NCBI GenBank assembly: GCA_030611885.1
Contig: JAUWOY010000009.1
Coordinates: 1 to 64,000, forward strand
Direction: 5' to 3'
DNA from: Chloroflexota bacterium
GTDB lineage: Bacteria > Chloroflexota > Anaerolineae > VGOG01
Length of the DNA: 64,000 bases
Each line of letters begins with the position of its first letter. Within the stretch, counting starts at the first letter, position 1. Under the pieces are notes generated by a model. That model was not told where the DNA came from and did not search any database. It was given only the letters and a program-made list of their open reading frames with translations. This document shows positions 46,259-54,017 of the stretch, one piece after another. The translations under genes were made by a program, and so were the position numbers.

Positions 46259-46273
46259 AGACGGAGGACAGGC

Positions 46274-47098
46274 TTGTCCGACATTCTTTACGTGTTTACA
46301 CGCCTAAATCTGCTGAGCGTGATTGACATCTTGTTGGTGGCCCTGATTTTCTATGGGCTGTTCCGCTTGATGCAGGGCACTCAGGCCGTTCAGTTGCTGC
46401 GGGGCGTGATCATCGTGGTCTTGCTGACCATCCTCATCACCAGCGTCCTGAAGCTGGCGGCTTTCAGTTGGCTCATCAGGAACTCGCTCTCTGCCCTTTT
46501 GGTGGCTATCCCCGTGATTTTCCAGCCTGAGTTGAGGCGGGCTCTGGAGCGCGTGGGGCGGGCGGGGTTCTTAACGAACCGCCAGGAATCCACCAGCGAT
46601 CTAGTGATCGAAGAAGTCTGCCAGGCCTGCCATCGCCTGGCGGAGCGTCGTCACGGGGCCCTCATCGTCTTGGAGCGGGAGACGGGCTTGCAGGAGTACA
46701 TTGACACGGGGACGAGGCTGGAAAGTAAGGTCTCCGCCGAACTCCTCTTGACCATCTTTTTCCCCAACACCGCCCTGCACGATGGGGCGGTCATCATCCG
46801 CGAGGACGAGATAGTAGCAGCCGCCTGCGTGTTGCCTCTGGCGGGGGATATGATGCCCGATCGCCAACTGGGCCTCCGCCATCGGGCAGCGGTGGGTGCA
46901 ACCGAGGAGACCGACGCCATCTCCATCGTCGTCTCCGAGGAGACGGGCATCATCTCCATCGCCCATAACGGCCGCATGATCCGCCGCCTCGACGTGAAGC
47001 GGCTGGGCAAGATTTTGCAGGCTTTTTACAGGCCGCGGCTCCAGAGGGTTCTACCTCGCTGGTTGGATTGGATTGGACGATTGACAAGCAGGGTATAG
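46274..47098 (+). CDS. cdaA: Diadenylate cyclase CdaA
   Basis: Three N-terminal membrane helices are followed by the DAC domain with the catalytic DGA (residues 170-172, LHDGAVIIRE) and RHR (residues 202-204, LGLRHRAAVG) motifs. It makes the second messenger c-di-AMP from two ATP at the membrane. A TTG start follows GGAGG. Its stop is four bases before cdaR, its usual regulator. Confidence 0.96.
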   Translation: MSDILYVFTRLNLLSVIDILLVALIFYGLFRLMQGTQAVQLLRGVIIVVLLTILITSVLKLAAFSWLIRNSLSALLVAIPVIFQPELRRALERVGRAGFLTNRQESTSDLVIEEVCQACHRLAERRHGALIVLERETGLQEYIDTGTRLESKVSAELLLTIFFPNTALHDGAVIIREDEIVAAACVLPLAGDMMPDRQLGLRHRAAVGATEETDAISIVVSEETGIISIAHNGRMIRRLDVKRLGKILQAFYRPRLQRVLPRWLDWIGRLTSRV

Positions 47099-47101
47099 GA
47101 A

Positions 47102-48796
47102 ATGATTCGTCGGATTTTAAACGATTTCGGTTCAGTGGCGTTGGCTATAATCCTGGCGGTCACCGTCTGGGTGGTAGCCACCAACGAACAGAATCCCAGC
47201 ACCAAAAAGGTTTTCCCCGAGGACATACCCGTTCAGGTGCTAAACAAGGCCGAGGGCCTGGTCATCTTCCCTGACATCGTCAAGAGCGTCAAGGTCACTG
47301 TGCGAGCGCCTCAGACCAGTCGGGACAGGCTGACTGCCGAGAAGTTCGAAGCCAAGATTGACCTGGAAGGGTTGTCCGTCGGACGGCATGACGTCGAGAT
47401 CCAGGTCACCTGCACTGATCGGTTTGTCAACATCCTGGAGGTACAGCCTCCTGAGGTCAGCATCCGCCTGGAAGAATACAAGGAGAAAGAGTTAAGGGTG
47501 CAGGCCAGGGTCATGGATAATCCCCCCCTGGGCTACGTTGCTCGGGCTCCTGCCGTCACTCCTTCCAGAGCGAAGGTGAGCGGGCCAGCCTCCATGGTCG
47601 ATCAGGTTAGTGAGCTGGTAGCTAAGATCTATCTGTGGGGAGCTAAAGAAACCGTGGAGCGGTCTGTAGACCTCTCAGCACGAAATGAGGAAGACGAGGC
47701 TGTGGGTTGGGTGGACATTGACCCACCTGAGGTCGAGGTCCGGGTGCCCATTGATCAGAGGCGTGGCTATAAAGAAGTAACTGTGAGGCCCATCATGGAG
47801 GGTGAAGTAGCTCCCGGCCACCGCGTCAGCAGCGTTTCCGTCGAGCCTTCCAATGCGATCATCTTCGGCAGCCCGCTGGCCATCGAGGGGATACCCGGCT
47901 ATCTGGAAACAACCCCCATTGATGTCAGCGACGCCAGCGCTGATGTCGTTGAGCGGGTCACCCTCACCCTGCCCCAGGACGTCACCGTGCTGGGTGAACA
48001 ATCTGTCCTGGTTACAATCAGCGTGACGGCTATCGAAAGTAGCTTGACGGTGCAGCGGGAACTGATCATCCAGGGATTGCAGCCGGGCCTGAATGCCATG
48101 CCGTCGCCCGAAGTGGTGGACGTCATCCTCTCAGGCCCCGTGCCCAAGCTGGACGCGCTGAAGCCGGAGGACGTGCAGGTCATCCTGGACCTCTACGAGT
48201 TGCAGTGGGGTACCTACAAGATAACGCCTGAAGTCGTCGTGCCCGAAGGACTCAAGGTGGAGAGCATCCTGCCGGATACCATCGAGGTAGAGATAAACAT
48301 CGGCCCCTCCCTTGCCCCGACCGAGACGCCAGAACCTACTGAGACGCCGCAACCTACTGAGACGCCAGAACCTACCGAGACGCCGGAACCCATCGAGACG
48401 CTTACCCCCACGCCGCCGCATCCTACCCCCACGCCTACGCTCACTTCCACACCTGTACCTTCCCCCACACCCACGCCTGCCCGTCTGGCCGAGTGCCCCG
48501 ATCCCGGAGCTCGCCTCACTTATCCCACAGTGAACGCCGTGTTGAAGGGCCAAGTCCAGATCGCTGGTTCGGCCCACATTAACAACTTCGGCTACTACAA
48601 GTTCGAGTATCGCCGCGAGGGGGTATCCGACTGGTCGTTCCTGCAACAGTTTGGGGAACCTGTGACTGATGACCTCCTGGGCGTTTGGGACACTTCGGAC
48701 TTACCTGCTGGAAATTACTGGTTCCGTTTGGTGGTAGTCAAGAAAGACGGAAACTACCTCGAGCCTTGCGAGGTACCGGTTACTATCATACGCTGA
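47102..48796 (+). CDS. cdaR: YbbR-domain protein CdaR with an extra C-terminal extracellular domain
   Basis: An N-terminal membrane helix (LNDFGSVALAIILAVTVWVV) is followed by four YbbR repeats in the extracellular part. CdaR controls CdaA. Unlike the usual protein it continues with a Pro/Thr/Glu linker (TETPEPTETP repeats) and an Ig- or cell-wall-anchor-like beta domain of about 95 residues (ARLTYPTVNAVLKGQVQIAG, WDTSDLPAGNYWFRLVVVKK). The extension may sense or bind the cell surface. CdaA and CdaR are almost certainly co-transcribed. Confidence 0.93.
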   Translation: MIRRILNDFGSVALAIILAVTVWVVATNEQNPSTKKVFPEDIPVQVLNKAEGLVIFPDIVKSVKVTVRAPQTSRDRLTAEKFEAKIDLEGLSVGRHDVEIQVTCTDRFVNILEVQPPEVSIRLEEYKEKELRVQARVMDNPPLGYVARAPAVTPSRAKVSGPASMVDQVSELVAKIYLWGAKETVERSVDLSARNEEDEAVGWVDIDPPEVEVRVPIDQRRGYKEVTVRPIMEGEVAPGHRVSSVSVEPSNAIIFGSPLAIEGIPGYLETTPIDVSDASADVVERVTLTLPQDVTVLGEQSVLVTISVTAIESSLTVQRELIIQGLQPGLNAMPSPEVVDVILSGPVPKLDALKPEDVQVILDLYELQWGTYKITPEVVVPEGLKVESILPDTIEVEINIGPSLAPTETPEPTETPQPTETPEPTETPEPIETLTPTPPHPTPTPTLTSTPVPSPTPTPARLAECPDPGARLTYPTVNAVLKGQVQIAGSAHINNFGYYKFEYRREGVSDWSFLQQFGEPVTDDLLGVWDTSDLPAGNYWFRLVVVKKDGNYLEPCEVPVTIIR

Positions 48797-48830
48797 GTTG
48801 AGAATAGGCGCATTGGGAAAAGAGCGAGTC

Positions 48831-48974
48831 CAGCGCCGGTTGAGTAGGAGCGGAGCGACGTATCGAGACCAAGCGGCTTACCTGTAGACCGCTCGCTTGG
48901 TTTCGATACGGCACTTGGTTTCGATACGCCTTCGGCTACTCAACCGGCGGGCCTACTCAACCGGCGCTCGCTAG
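48831..48974. repeat. Long hairpin repeat (family C), copy 3
   Basis: Arms CGCCGGTTGAGTAG and CTACTCAACCGGCG with internal CGACGTATCGAGACCAAGCG and GCTTGGTTTCGATACG; the end arm is duplicated. It fills the gap between cdaR and der. Confidence 0.85.
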
Positions 48975-48992
48975 ATGCCGCAGGAAGATGCT

Positions 48993-50369
48993 ATGTCTAA
49001 ACCCATCGTAGCCATCGTTGGTCGGCCCAACGTTGGCAAGTCAACTCTATTCAACCGGGTGGTGGGGCAGCGACTGGCCATCACCCATGAAGTTCCAGGC
49101 ACGACCCGCGACCGCCTCTACGCCGAAGCCGAGTGGGGCGGGGTGAGCTTCATCCTGGTGGACACGGGGGGACTTGAACTTCAAACTTCAAAGCTCAAAG
49201 CTCAAAGGAAATTGGAGCTTGGGTTGAGTAGCCGAAGGCGTATCGAAACCAATGATCTCATGGCCCAGGTGCGGGGCCAGGCGCAGATCGCCATCGCCGA
49301 GGCCGATGTGATCCTCTTCCTGGTTGATGTCAAGGACGGGCTGACGGCAAACGATGAGGAGGTGGCTCAGGTGCTTCGCCGCACAGCCAAGCCGGTGTTG
49401 CTGGCCGTTAATAAGGCCGAAAGCCCGGCCCGCCGAGAGGCAGCGGTGGAGTTTTACGCCCTGGGCCTGGGCGAGCTGTATCCCATCTCGGCCCTGCACG
49501 GCACGGGCACTGGCGACCTGTTGGATCAGGTAGTGGCTGCCTTCCCCATCGAGGAGGAAGAGGAGGAACTGGAGGCGATCAAAATCGCCATTGTCGGGCG
49601 GCCCAACGTGGGCAAGTCCTCCCTGCTCAACAAAATCCTGGGCCAGGAGCGGTCCATCGTCCACGAGACCCCAGGCACCACTCGGGACGCGATTGATACC
49701 CAGGTAGAGTGGGAGGGAGAGCCGCTGGTGCTCATTGACACGGCCGGCATTCGCAGGAAGGGTAGTATCCAGCGAGGGGTGGAAAAATACAGTGTGCTGA
49801 GAGCGCTGAGGGCCATAAATCGAGCCGATGTGGTGCTGCTCCTGATAGATGCCGTGGAGGGAGCCACCGCCCAGGATGCTCACATCGCCGGCTATATCCT
49901 GGAGGAAGCCAAAAGCGTGGTGGTGGTGGTCAACAAATGGGACTTGGTGGAGAAGGATACCTACACCATGCAGATTTACGTAGAGCATGTGTACACTGTC
50001 CTGCGCTTTCTTGACTACGTGCCCATGCTCTTCATCTCCGCGCTGACCGGCCAGCGGGTGGATCAGGTGTTGCCCACCGCCCTGCGCGTCCAGGATGCGC
50101 GCCTGATCCGCATCTCCACCGCCGAGTTGAACCGCATCCTGCAAGAAGCCGTAGCTCGCCACGCTCCGCCCAGCAAGGCCGGCAAGCGCCTGAAGTTCTA
50201 CTACGCCACCCAGCCAGCCGTTGATCCCCCTACTTTCGTCTTCTTCGTCAACGACCCTCGCCTGGTGCACTTCTCCTACGAACGCTACCTGGAGAACCGG
50301 CTGAGGGAGCATTATGGTTTCCTGGGAACGCCGCTGAGGTTGAGTTTCAGGAAGCGGGGGAAGGGATAG
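48993..50369 (+). CDS. der: Ribosome-assembly GTPase Der (EngA) with a repeat-derived insertion
   Basis: Both G domains are intact: GRPNVGKST at residue 10 and a second GRPNVGKSS, with DTGG/DTAG, NKAE and NKWD motifs and a C-terminal KH-like domain. Der is needed for 50S subunit assembly. Right after the first DTGG (57-60) about 28 extra residues (LELQTSKLKAQRKLELGLSS and on) come from a heptamer array and a half copy of the family C hairpin, lying in or near switch II. The reading frame is kept. The second ATG, preceded by AGGAAG, is taken as start. Confidence 0.95.
   Translation: MSKPIVAIVGRPNVGKSTLFNRVVGQRLAITHEVPGTTRDRLYAEAEWGGVSFILVDTGGLELQTSKLKAQRKLELGLSSRRRIETNDLMAQVRGQAQIAIAEADVILFLVDVKDGLTANDEEVAQVLRRTAKPVLLAVNKAESPARREAAVEFYALGLGELYPISALHGTGTGDLLDQVVAAFPIEEEEEELEAIKIAIVGRPNVGKSSLLNKILGQERSIVHETPGTTRDAIDTQVEWEGEPLVLIDTAGIRRKGSIQRGVEKYSVLRALRAINRADVVLLLIDAVEGATAQDAHIAGYILEEAKSVVVVVNKWDLVEKDTYTMQIYVEHVYTVLRFLDYVPMLFISALTGQRVDQVLPTALRVQDARLIRISTAELNRILQEAVARHAPPSKAGKRLKFYYATQPAVDPPTFVFFVNDPRLVHFSYERYLENRLREHYGFLGTPLRLSFRKRGKG
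49175..49250. repeat. Heptamer array plus half family C repeat inside der
   Basis: Units TGAACTT, CAAACTT, CAAAGCT, CAAAGCT, CAAAGGA lead into GGTTGAGTAGCCGAAGGCG and TATCGAAACCA of the hairpin family. The whole insertion is in frame. Confidence 0.88.
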
Positions 50370-50394
50370 CATGGCTGAATTTTGGATTGGCGGT

Positions 50395-50483
50395 CATTGG
50401 ACATAAGAAACCTTAAAATATTCAAATTGGTGCTTCCAGGCCGTATCTTTTTCGGCATTTTTACGTTATATATATTAGAGACG
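50395..50483 (+). promoter_or_regulatory. Conserved ~85-bp upstream element, copy 2 (small surface protein)
   Basis: It matches copy 1 near 14.3 kb almost base for base (CATTGGACATAAGAAACC, then AAAATATTCAAA, then GGCCGTATCTTTTTCGGCA, then TTTTTACGTTATATATATT). The element ends about 73 nt before the start codon and points the same way relative to its gene. Confidence 0.8.
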
Positions 50484-50555
50484 GATGTTTCTTTGCCGTC
50501 ATTATTCGAGCCTGTCTGGGCAAAAAATCAAAAAGTTTGAAAGGAGCAGAATAGC

Positions 50556-51104
50556 ATGATTCACAACAAAGGCAAACTCTTACTGCGGCTCGCCGCGCTG
50601 GTGGCAGCGGTGGGCATCTCACTCGTGCTGGTGGCGCACGTGGCCCTCGCCGATGGTACAATCACCATTGAGAAGCGGACCGTGCCGTCAGGCGGCACGG
50701 GCTTCGAGTTCACCGACGATATTGAGGATCCCTACCACTTCAACTTGGACCACGGCGGCACTCCGAAGATCTTCACCAACGTTATCACCGGCACCTACAC
50801 CATCACCGAAACCAATCCAGCGGTGATACCACCAGGAGGCTGGACTCTAACCGATGTGGACTGCTGGGCCACCAATGATTCCACCTGGACGATAAAACAA
50901 GTCGCTTCGTGGACATACACCATCGAGCTCACGAACCAGGAAGTGAAGTGCATTTTCACCAACGAGCGACCGCCGCCGCCTCCTGTCGGCGGCTACGTTG
51001 TCCCGGTGAACAAACTGGAGATATTGGCGCCGTGGCTGGCGCTGGTGGCGATGGCTTCATTCGCTGCTCTCACAGTTGCGCTGGTCAAGAGGCGCAGGGC
51101 CTAG
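50556..51104 (+). CDS. Small secreted surface protein with PVNKLE C-terminal tail
   Basis: A signal peptide (LLLRLAALVAAVGISLVLVAHVALA) precedes a beta-sandwich of about 110 residues that resembles prealbumin-like/SpaA-type collagen adhesin domains (ITIEKRTVPSGGTGFEF, ITGTYTITETNP, CIFTNE). A Pro run leads to GGYVVPVNKLEILAPWLALV, a hydrophobic helix and VKRRRA, the same tail as the VWA protein. AAAGGAGC lies before the start. The tail looks like a sorting or anchoring signal; the domain's ligand is unknown. Confidence 0.82.
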   Translation: MIHNKGKLLLRLAALVAAVGISLVLVAHVALADGTITIEKRTVPSGGTGFEFTDDIEDPYHFNLDHGGTPKIFTNVITGTYTITETNPAVIPPGGWTLTDVDCWATNDSTWTIKQVASWTYTIELTNQEVKCIFTNERPPPPPVGGYVVPVNKLEILAPWLALVAMASFAALTVALVKRRRA

Positions 51105-51149
51105 AGTTTTGCGCATTCGTGGGGCGGGCCATCACTATCTAACTGAAAA

Positions 51150-51182
51150 GCCACCAGGGGTTAAGACCTCTGGTGGCCTTCT
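51150..51182 (+). terminator. Terminator after the small surface protein
   Basis: GCCACCAGGGG and CCTCTGGTGGC form a stem followed by CTTCT; it may also serve the converging gene. Confidence 0.7.
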
Positions 51183-51210
51183 ATGATGCCTTCTCCAGGC
51201 AATGTCGCCT

Positions 51211-51654
51211 TCACGTCTTCGGCGGCAATATGACGATCAACTCGGCCACAAGGGTACGGCCATCGTCGCCGAACTGGCCGAAGACGGCGACAGGCATGTT
51301 GCGTCGGAGATCGGCCAGGCTGGCCTCCCTGTCGTCATGCCACCTGACTCGCGTCTCGTTGCTGACCAGCACCAGACGCGGCCCCTCGCCCGTCTTAATG
51401 GTCACGCTCCTCCACGCCACGCTCTGCACGAGTCCGATCAAGTCGGGCTTGCCCTTCGGCAACGGCTCCGCTGGAGCGGGGGGTTGCTTGCCGCCCTGGG
51501 CAGGCTGTTGCCCGCCAGGACCCGCTATCGAGGGCGGCCCGGCCGTCCAGCCCCTCTCCCCCATGTATATCCCCATGGAAAAAGCCCCGATGGTCATGAC
51601 GGCTACGATGATGAAAGCCCCGAAACCAATCAATAGCTTCTGGCTCTTAGACAT
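51211..51654 (-). CDS. Membrane-anchored DUF5666-like protein
   Basis: The ATG with GGAGG ten bases upstream is chosen; earlier codons are repeat-derived. One N-terminal membrane helix (LLIGFGAFIIVAVMTIGAFS) is followed by a Gly/Pro-rich spacer and a small OB-like domain (LIGLVQSVAWRSVTIKTGEG, LVLVSNETRVRW, FGQFGDDGRTLVAELIVIL) as in DUF5666 proteins. Function unknown. Confidence 0.78.
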   Translation of the reverse strand: MSKSQKLLIGFGAFIIVAVMTIGAFSMGIYMGERGWTAGPPSIAGPGGQQPAQGGKQPPAPAEPLPKGKPDLIGLVQSVAWRSVTIKTGEGPRLVLVSNETRVRWHDDREASLADLRRNMPVAVFGQFGDDGRTLVAELIVILPPKT

Positions 51655-51669
51655 GAATACCTCCAACAT

Positions 51670-51739
51670 GAGTTTCGAGTTTTGAGTTTCGGGTTTCGAG
51701 TTCATTCAACTCGAAACTCCGAACCTGAAACTCCAAACT
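51670..51739. repeat. Two inverted heptamer arrays (GAGTTTC / GAAACTC)
   Basis: Four to five GAGTTTC-type units face four CGAAACT-type units across ATTC, forming a long potential hairpin before the DUF5666-like gene. Confidence 0.88.
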
Positions 51740-51741
51740 GC

Positions 51742-53799
51742 CTATGTGACCAGAATCTCCTCAATCTCAAGCACCTCCCCGTTGGACTGCCCGCCCTGCC
51801 CAGGCCGCAGGGGCTCCTGTAGTCCCACCTTTAATGTTTGCCAGCCCACGGGCGTCTGGGAGGGCACGACGAGCAGGTAATCCTCGACGATGATGGCGTC
51901 CCGTGGCGGACGAAATTCCTGCACGTAGCGGGACAGGTTGCCCAGGCCCACGGGGTGGGCCTCCAGCGGCTCATCTCCAAGCACGGTGGCGATGAGGGCT
52001 TGCTCTGGCCTCAAGACCCGCCAGTAGAAAGTCAGGTGCAAGAGGCCGCCTCGGTCTACCTCCTCACCGTCCAGGTCATAGCCCACCAGTTCCAGCCCGC
52101 CCAACCGCTGACCAATTCGATATTCCGGCTCCGCCTCTCTCACCACCAACTCCGGCGGCTCTGCGCTGACCTGGTAGAGGACCAAATCGCGTCCTCTGCC
52201 GCCGGGTATCGCGCCGTCGCTCTGGCCCATCAAAACGGGGATGTGCCAGGCGTCGGATTCCACCAGGCCGGGCGGGAGCGCCCAGGGCCCGCGGCCGGCC
52301 TGGGGCGAATCGAGGCGCATGGTGGTGTAGATTTCACGTCCCTTCACATCTTTTGACGACGGCCGGGGATTGGTGAGGTGAGGCATCAAAACGTCGGGGC
52401 GCACATCGTAGACCAGGCGGAAGTAGAACATATCGTGGCCGAAGACGCCGCCTCGACCCAGGAGGACGCTTCCCTCTGGCAGTATCTCGAAGGCGTTCTG
52501 GTAGAAATCGTTGATGGCCGTCTCATCGGAGTAGTCGTTCCTCTCGTAGTTGGCCCGCACCTCCCTGGCGATGGGCAGGCACAGAAGCACGGCCAGTCCC
52601 ACGTTCACCGCTCCCCGCCACAGCTTCCCTCTGTTGTTTGACAAAACGCGAACGTACTCCACCAGCCGATACACCCCATACCCGATGAAAATGACGTAGA
52701 TGAAGTGCGCGGGGATGAAGAACACGTCCAGATCGAAGACGCGATATTGAACGAAGAAGAAGACATGAACCAGATACATGGTGATGAAGAGATAGAACTT
52801 CTTGGTGTGGCGGAAGAGCATCTCCCACATCCCGTAGACGCCCAACGCGATGCCGACCAGGCCGAAGTTCTGGCACAGGAGCTTCAGGTAGAGGACGATG
52901 CGGGCGGGGATGGCCTGGAGTGGGAAGGCAAACTTGAACTGGGGGAAAGCGCCCAGGGTGTAGCGATAGATGCTCTCTAAAGTGCGCGGGGCGTTGCGGA
53001 GCATAAAGGCGTCGTTTAGAGTTGAAGCTTTGTAGGGCAGCCAGAGGAACTGCAAGCAGCCCAGGAAGAAAAGTGCCAGGGCGCCCGCTATCACCGCCGG
53101 CCTCTTCAGCACCCGCCAATCAACTAGCAGGACGTACAGGGCGAAAGCCGGGGCAAAGCCCAGATTCGACAGGTGGGCGCCCAGGCTAAGGCCGAAGGTG
53201 AGGGCCGCAAGCAACAGACAGGCCGCCCGGCGCAGACTCGGTGGAGCCGATTTTGCTCGGCCTGGATCGCCAGATCCAGGCCCCAAGCGGGGATTTGGTA
53301 ATCCCCTCAGAGCGATTTTGGATCTACCCAGACTGCTGTGGCTTGCCTGCCATCTCAGCAGCAGCCACACGGTGAGCGCAAGCATGAACACGTTGGGAGT
53401 GTAAACTTCGGCGATGACGGCCTGCGACCAGAAGGTGAGGGAGAAGGCGAAGAACAAAGCAGTGAAGGCCGAAGGGAGACGGCGGTTGGTGATAGTCAGC
53501 ATGATCAGATACAGCAGCGCCACCGCTGCCGCCCCCAGAACCGCCGACATCAGGTTGACCCGGTGGGCCACGTCACCCACGGGAATGAAGGTGAAGAGCT
53601 TGCCCAGCCAGGTGTAGAGGGGATAGCCCGTGGAGTGGGCCAGGCCCAGGGTGTAGCACACCGTGGCCAGCTCGTTCCCGTCCGCGCTCTTGTAGGAGAG
53701 GCTGGGGGTCAAGGTGGCGTTGTAGACGGCCAGAGCCAGGGCGAAGATGGTCAGGGCGATGGCAACGTCTAGCCAGCGAGTTCGCAGAGCTTTTGTCAT
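51742..53799 (-). CDS. DUF2723 family multi-membrane protein (probable glycosyltransferase)
   Basis: The N-terminal region (ALAVYNATLTPSLSYKSADG, ELATVCYTLGLAHSTGYPLY) is the DUF2723 signature, a GT-C-like family suspected to transfer sugars from lipid donors to proteins outside the membrane. About ten membrane helices follow, then a soluble C-terminal beta region similar in style to the domains of the 60.2-kb protein. Repeat DNA (family D) is inserted in a loop between helices in frame (GRSKIALRGLPNPRLGPGSG). The ATG with GGGGAACGAG upstream is chosen over a GTG. O-glycosylation of the Thr/Pro stalks in this window is a tempting but unproven link. Confidence 0.85.
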   Translation of the reverse strand: MTKALRTRWLDVAIALTIFALALAVYNATLTPSLSYKSADGNELATVCYTLGLAHSTGYPLYTWLGKLFTFIPVGDVAHRVNLMSAVLGAAAVALLYLIMLTITNRRLPSAFTALFFAFSLTFWSQAVIAEVYTPNVFMLALTVWLLLRWQASHSSLGRSKIALRGLPNPRLGPGSGDPGRAKSAPPSLRRAACLLLAALTFGLSLGAHLSNLGFAPAFALYVLLVDWRVLKRPAVIAGALALFFLGCLQFLWLPYKASTLNDAFMLRNAPRTLESIYRYTLGAFPQFKFAFPLQAIPARIVLYLKLLCQNFGLVGIALGVYGMWEMLFRHTKKFYLFITMYLVHVFFFVQYRVFDLDVFFIPAHFIYVIFIGYGVYRLVEYVRVLSNNRGKLWRGAVNVGLAVLLCLPIAREVRANYERNDYSDETAINDFYQNAFEILPEGSVLLGRGGVFGHDMFYFRLVYDVRPDVLMPHLTNPRPSSKDVKGREIYTTMRLDSPQAGRGPWALPPGLVESDAWHIPVLMGQSDGAIPGGRGRDLVLYQVSAEPPELVVREAEPEYRIGQRLGGLELVGYDLDGEEVDRGGLLHLTFYWRVLRPEQALIATVLGDEPLEAHPVGLGNLSRYVQEFRPPRDAIIVEDYLLVVPSQTPVGWQTLKVGLQEPLRPGQGGQSNGEVLEIEEILVT
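53247..53310. repeat. Twin palindromes (family D) inside the DUF2723 gene
   Basis: GGCCTGGATCGCCAGATCCAGG-CC (24 bp; shown with a break) and GGGGATTTGGTAATCCCC lie beside each other, matching the intergenic pair near 18.7 kb in layout. They are read in frame. Confidence 0.8.
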
Positions 53800-54017
53800 C
53801 TCGTTCCCCACAGCGCGTCATTTCTATTCCGCGGATTCGTCCCCATGTATCTACCCAGGCATAGAACCCTTGCGAAGGTTTGTGAGTAGATTTCAAGCCA
53901 GAAATGCCTTCGTCCACCCAAAACTGCTCCGCTGCCAATGCTGTTCGCAACCTTCGCAAGGGTGGCTGGACGAACCCCTGGGTAGTTACTGTGAAACAGC
54001 ACTAGCGACTAACTGTG

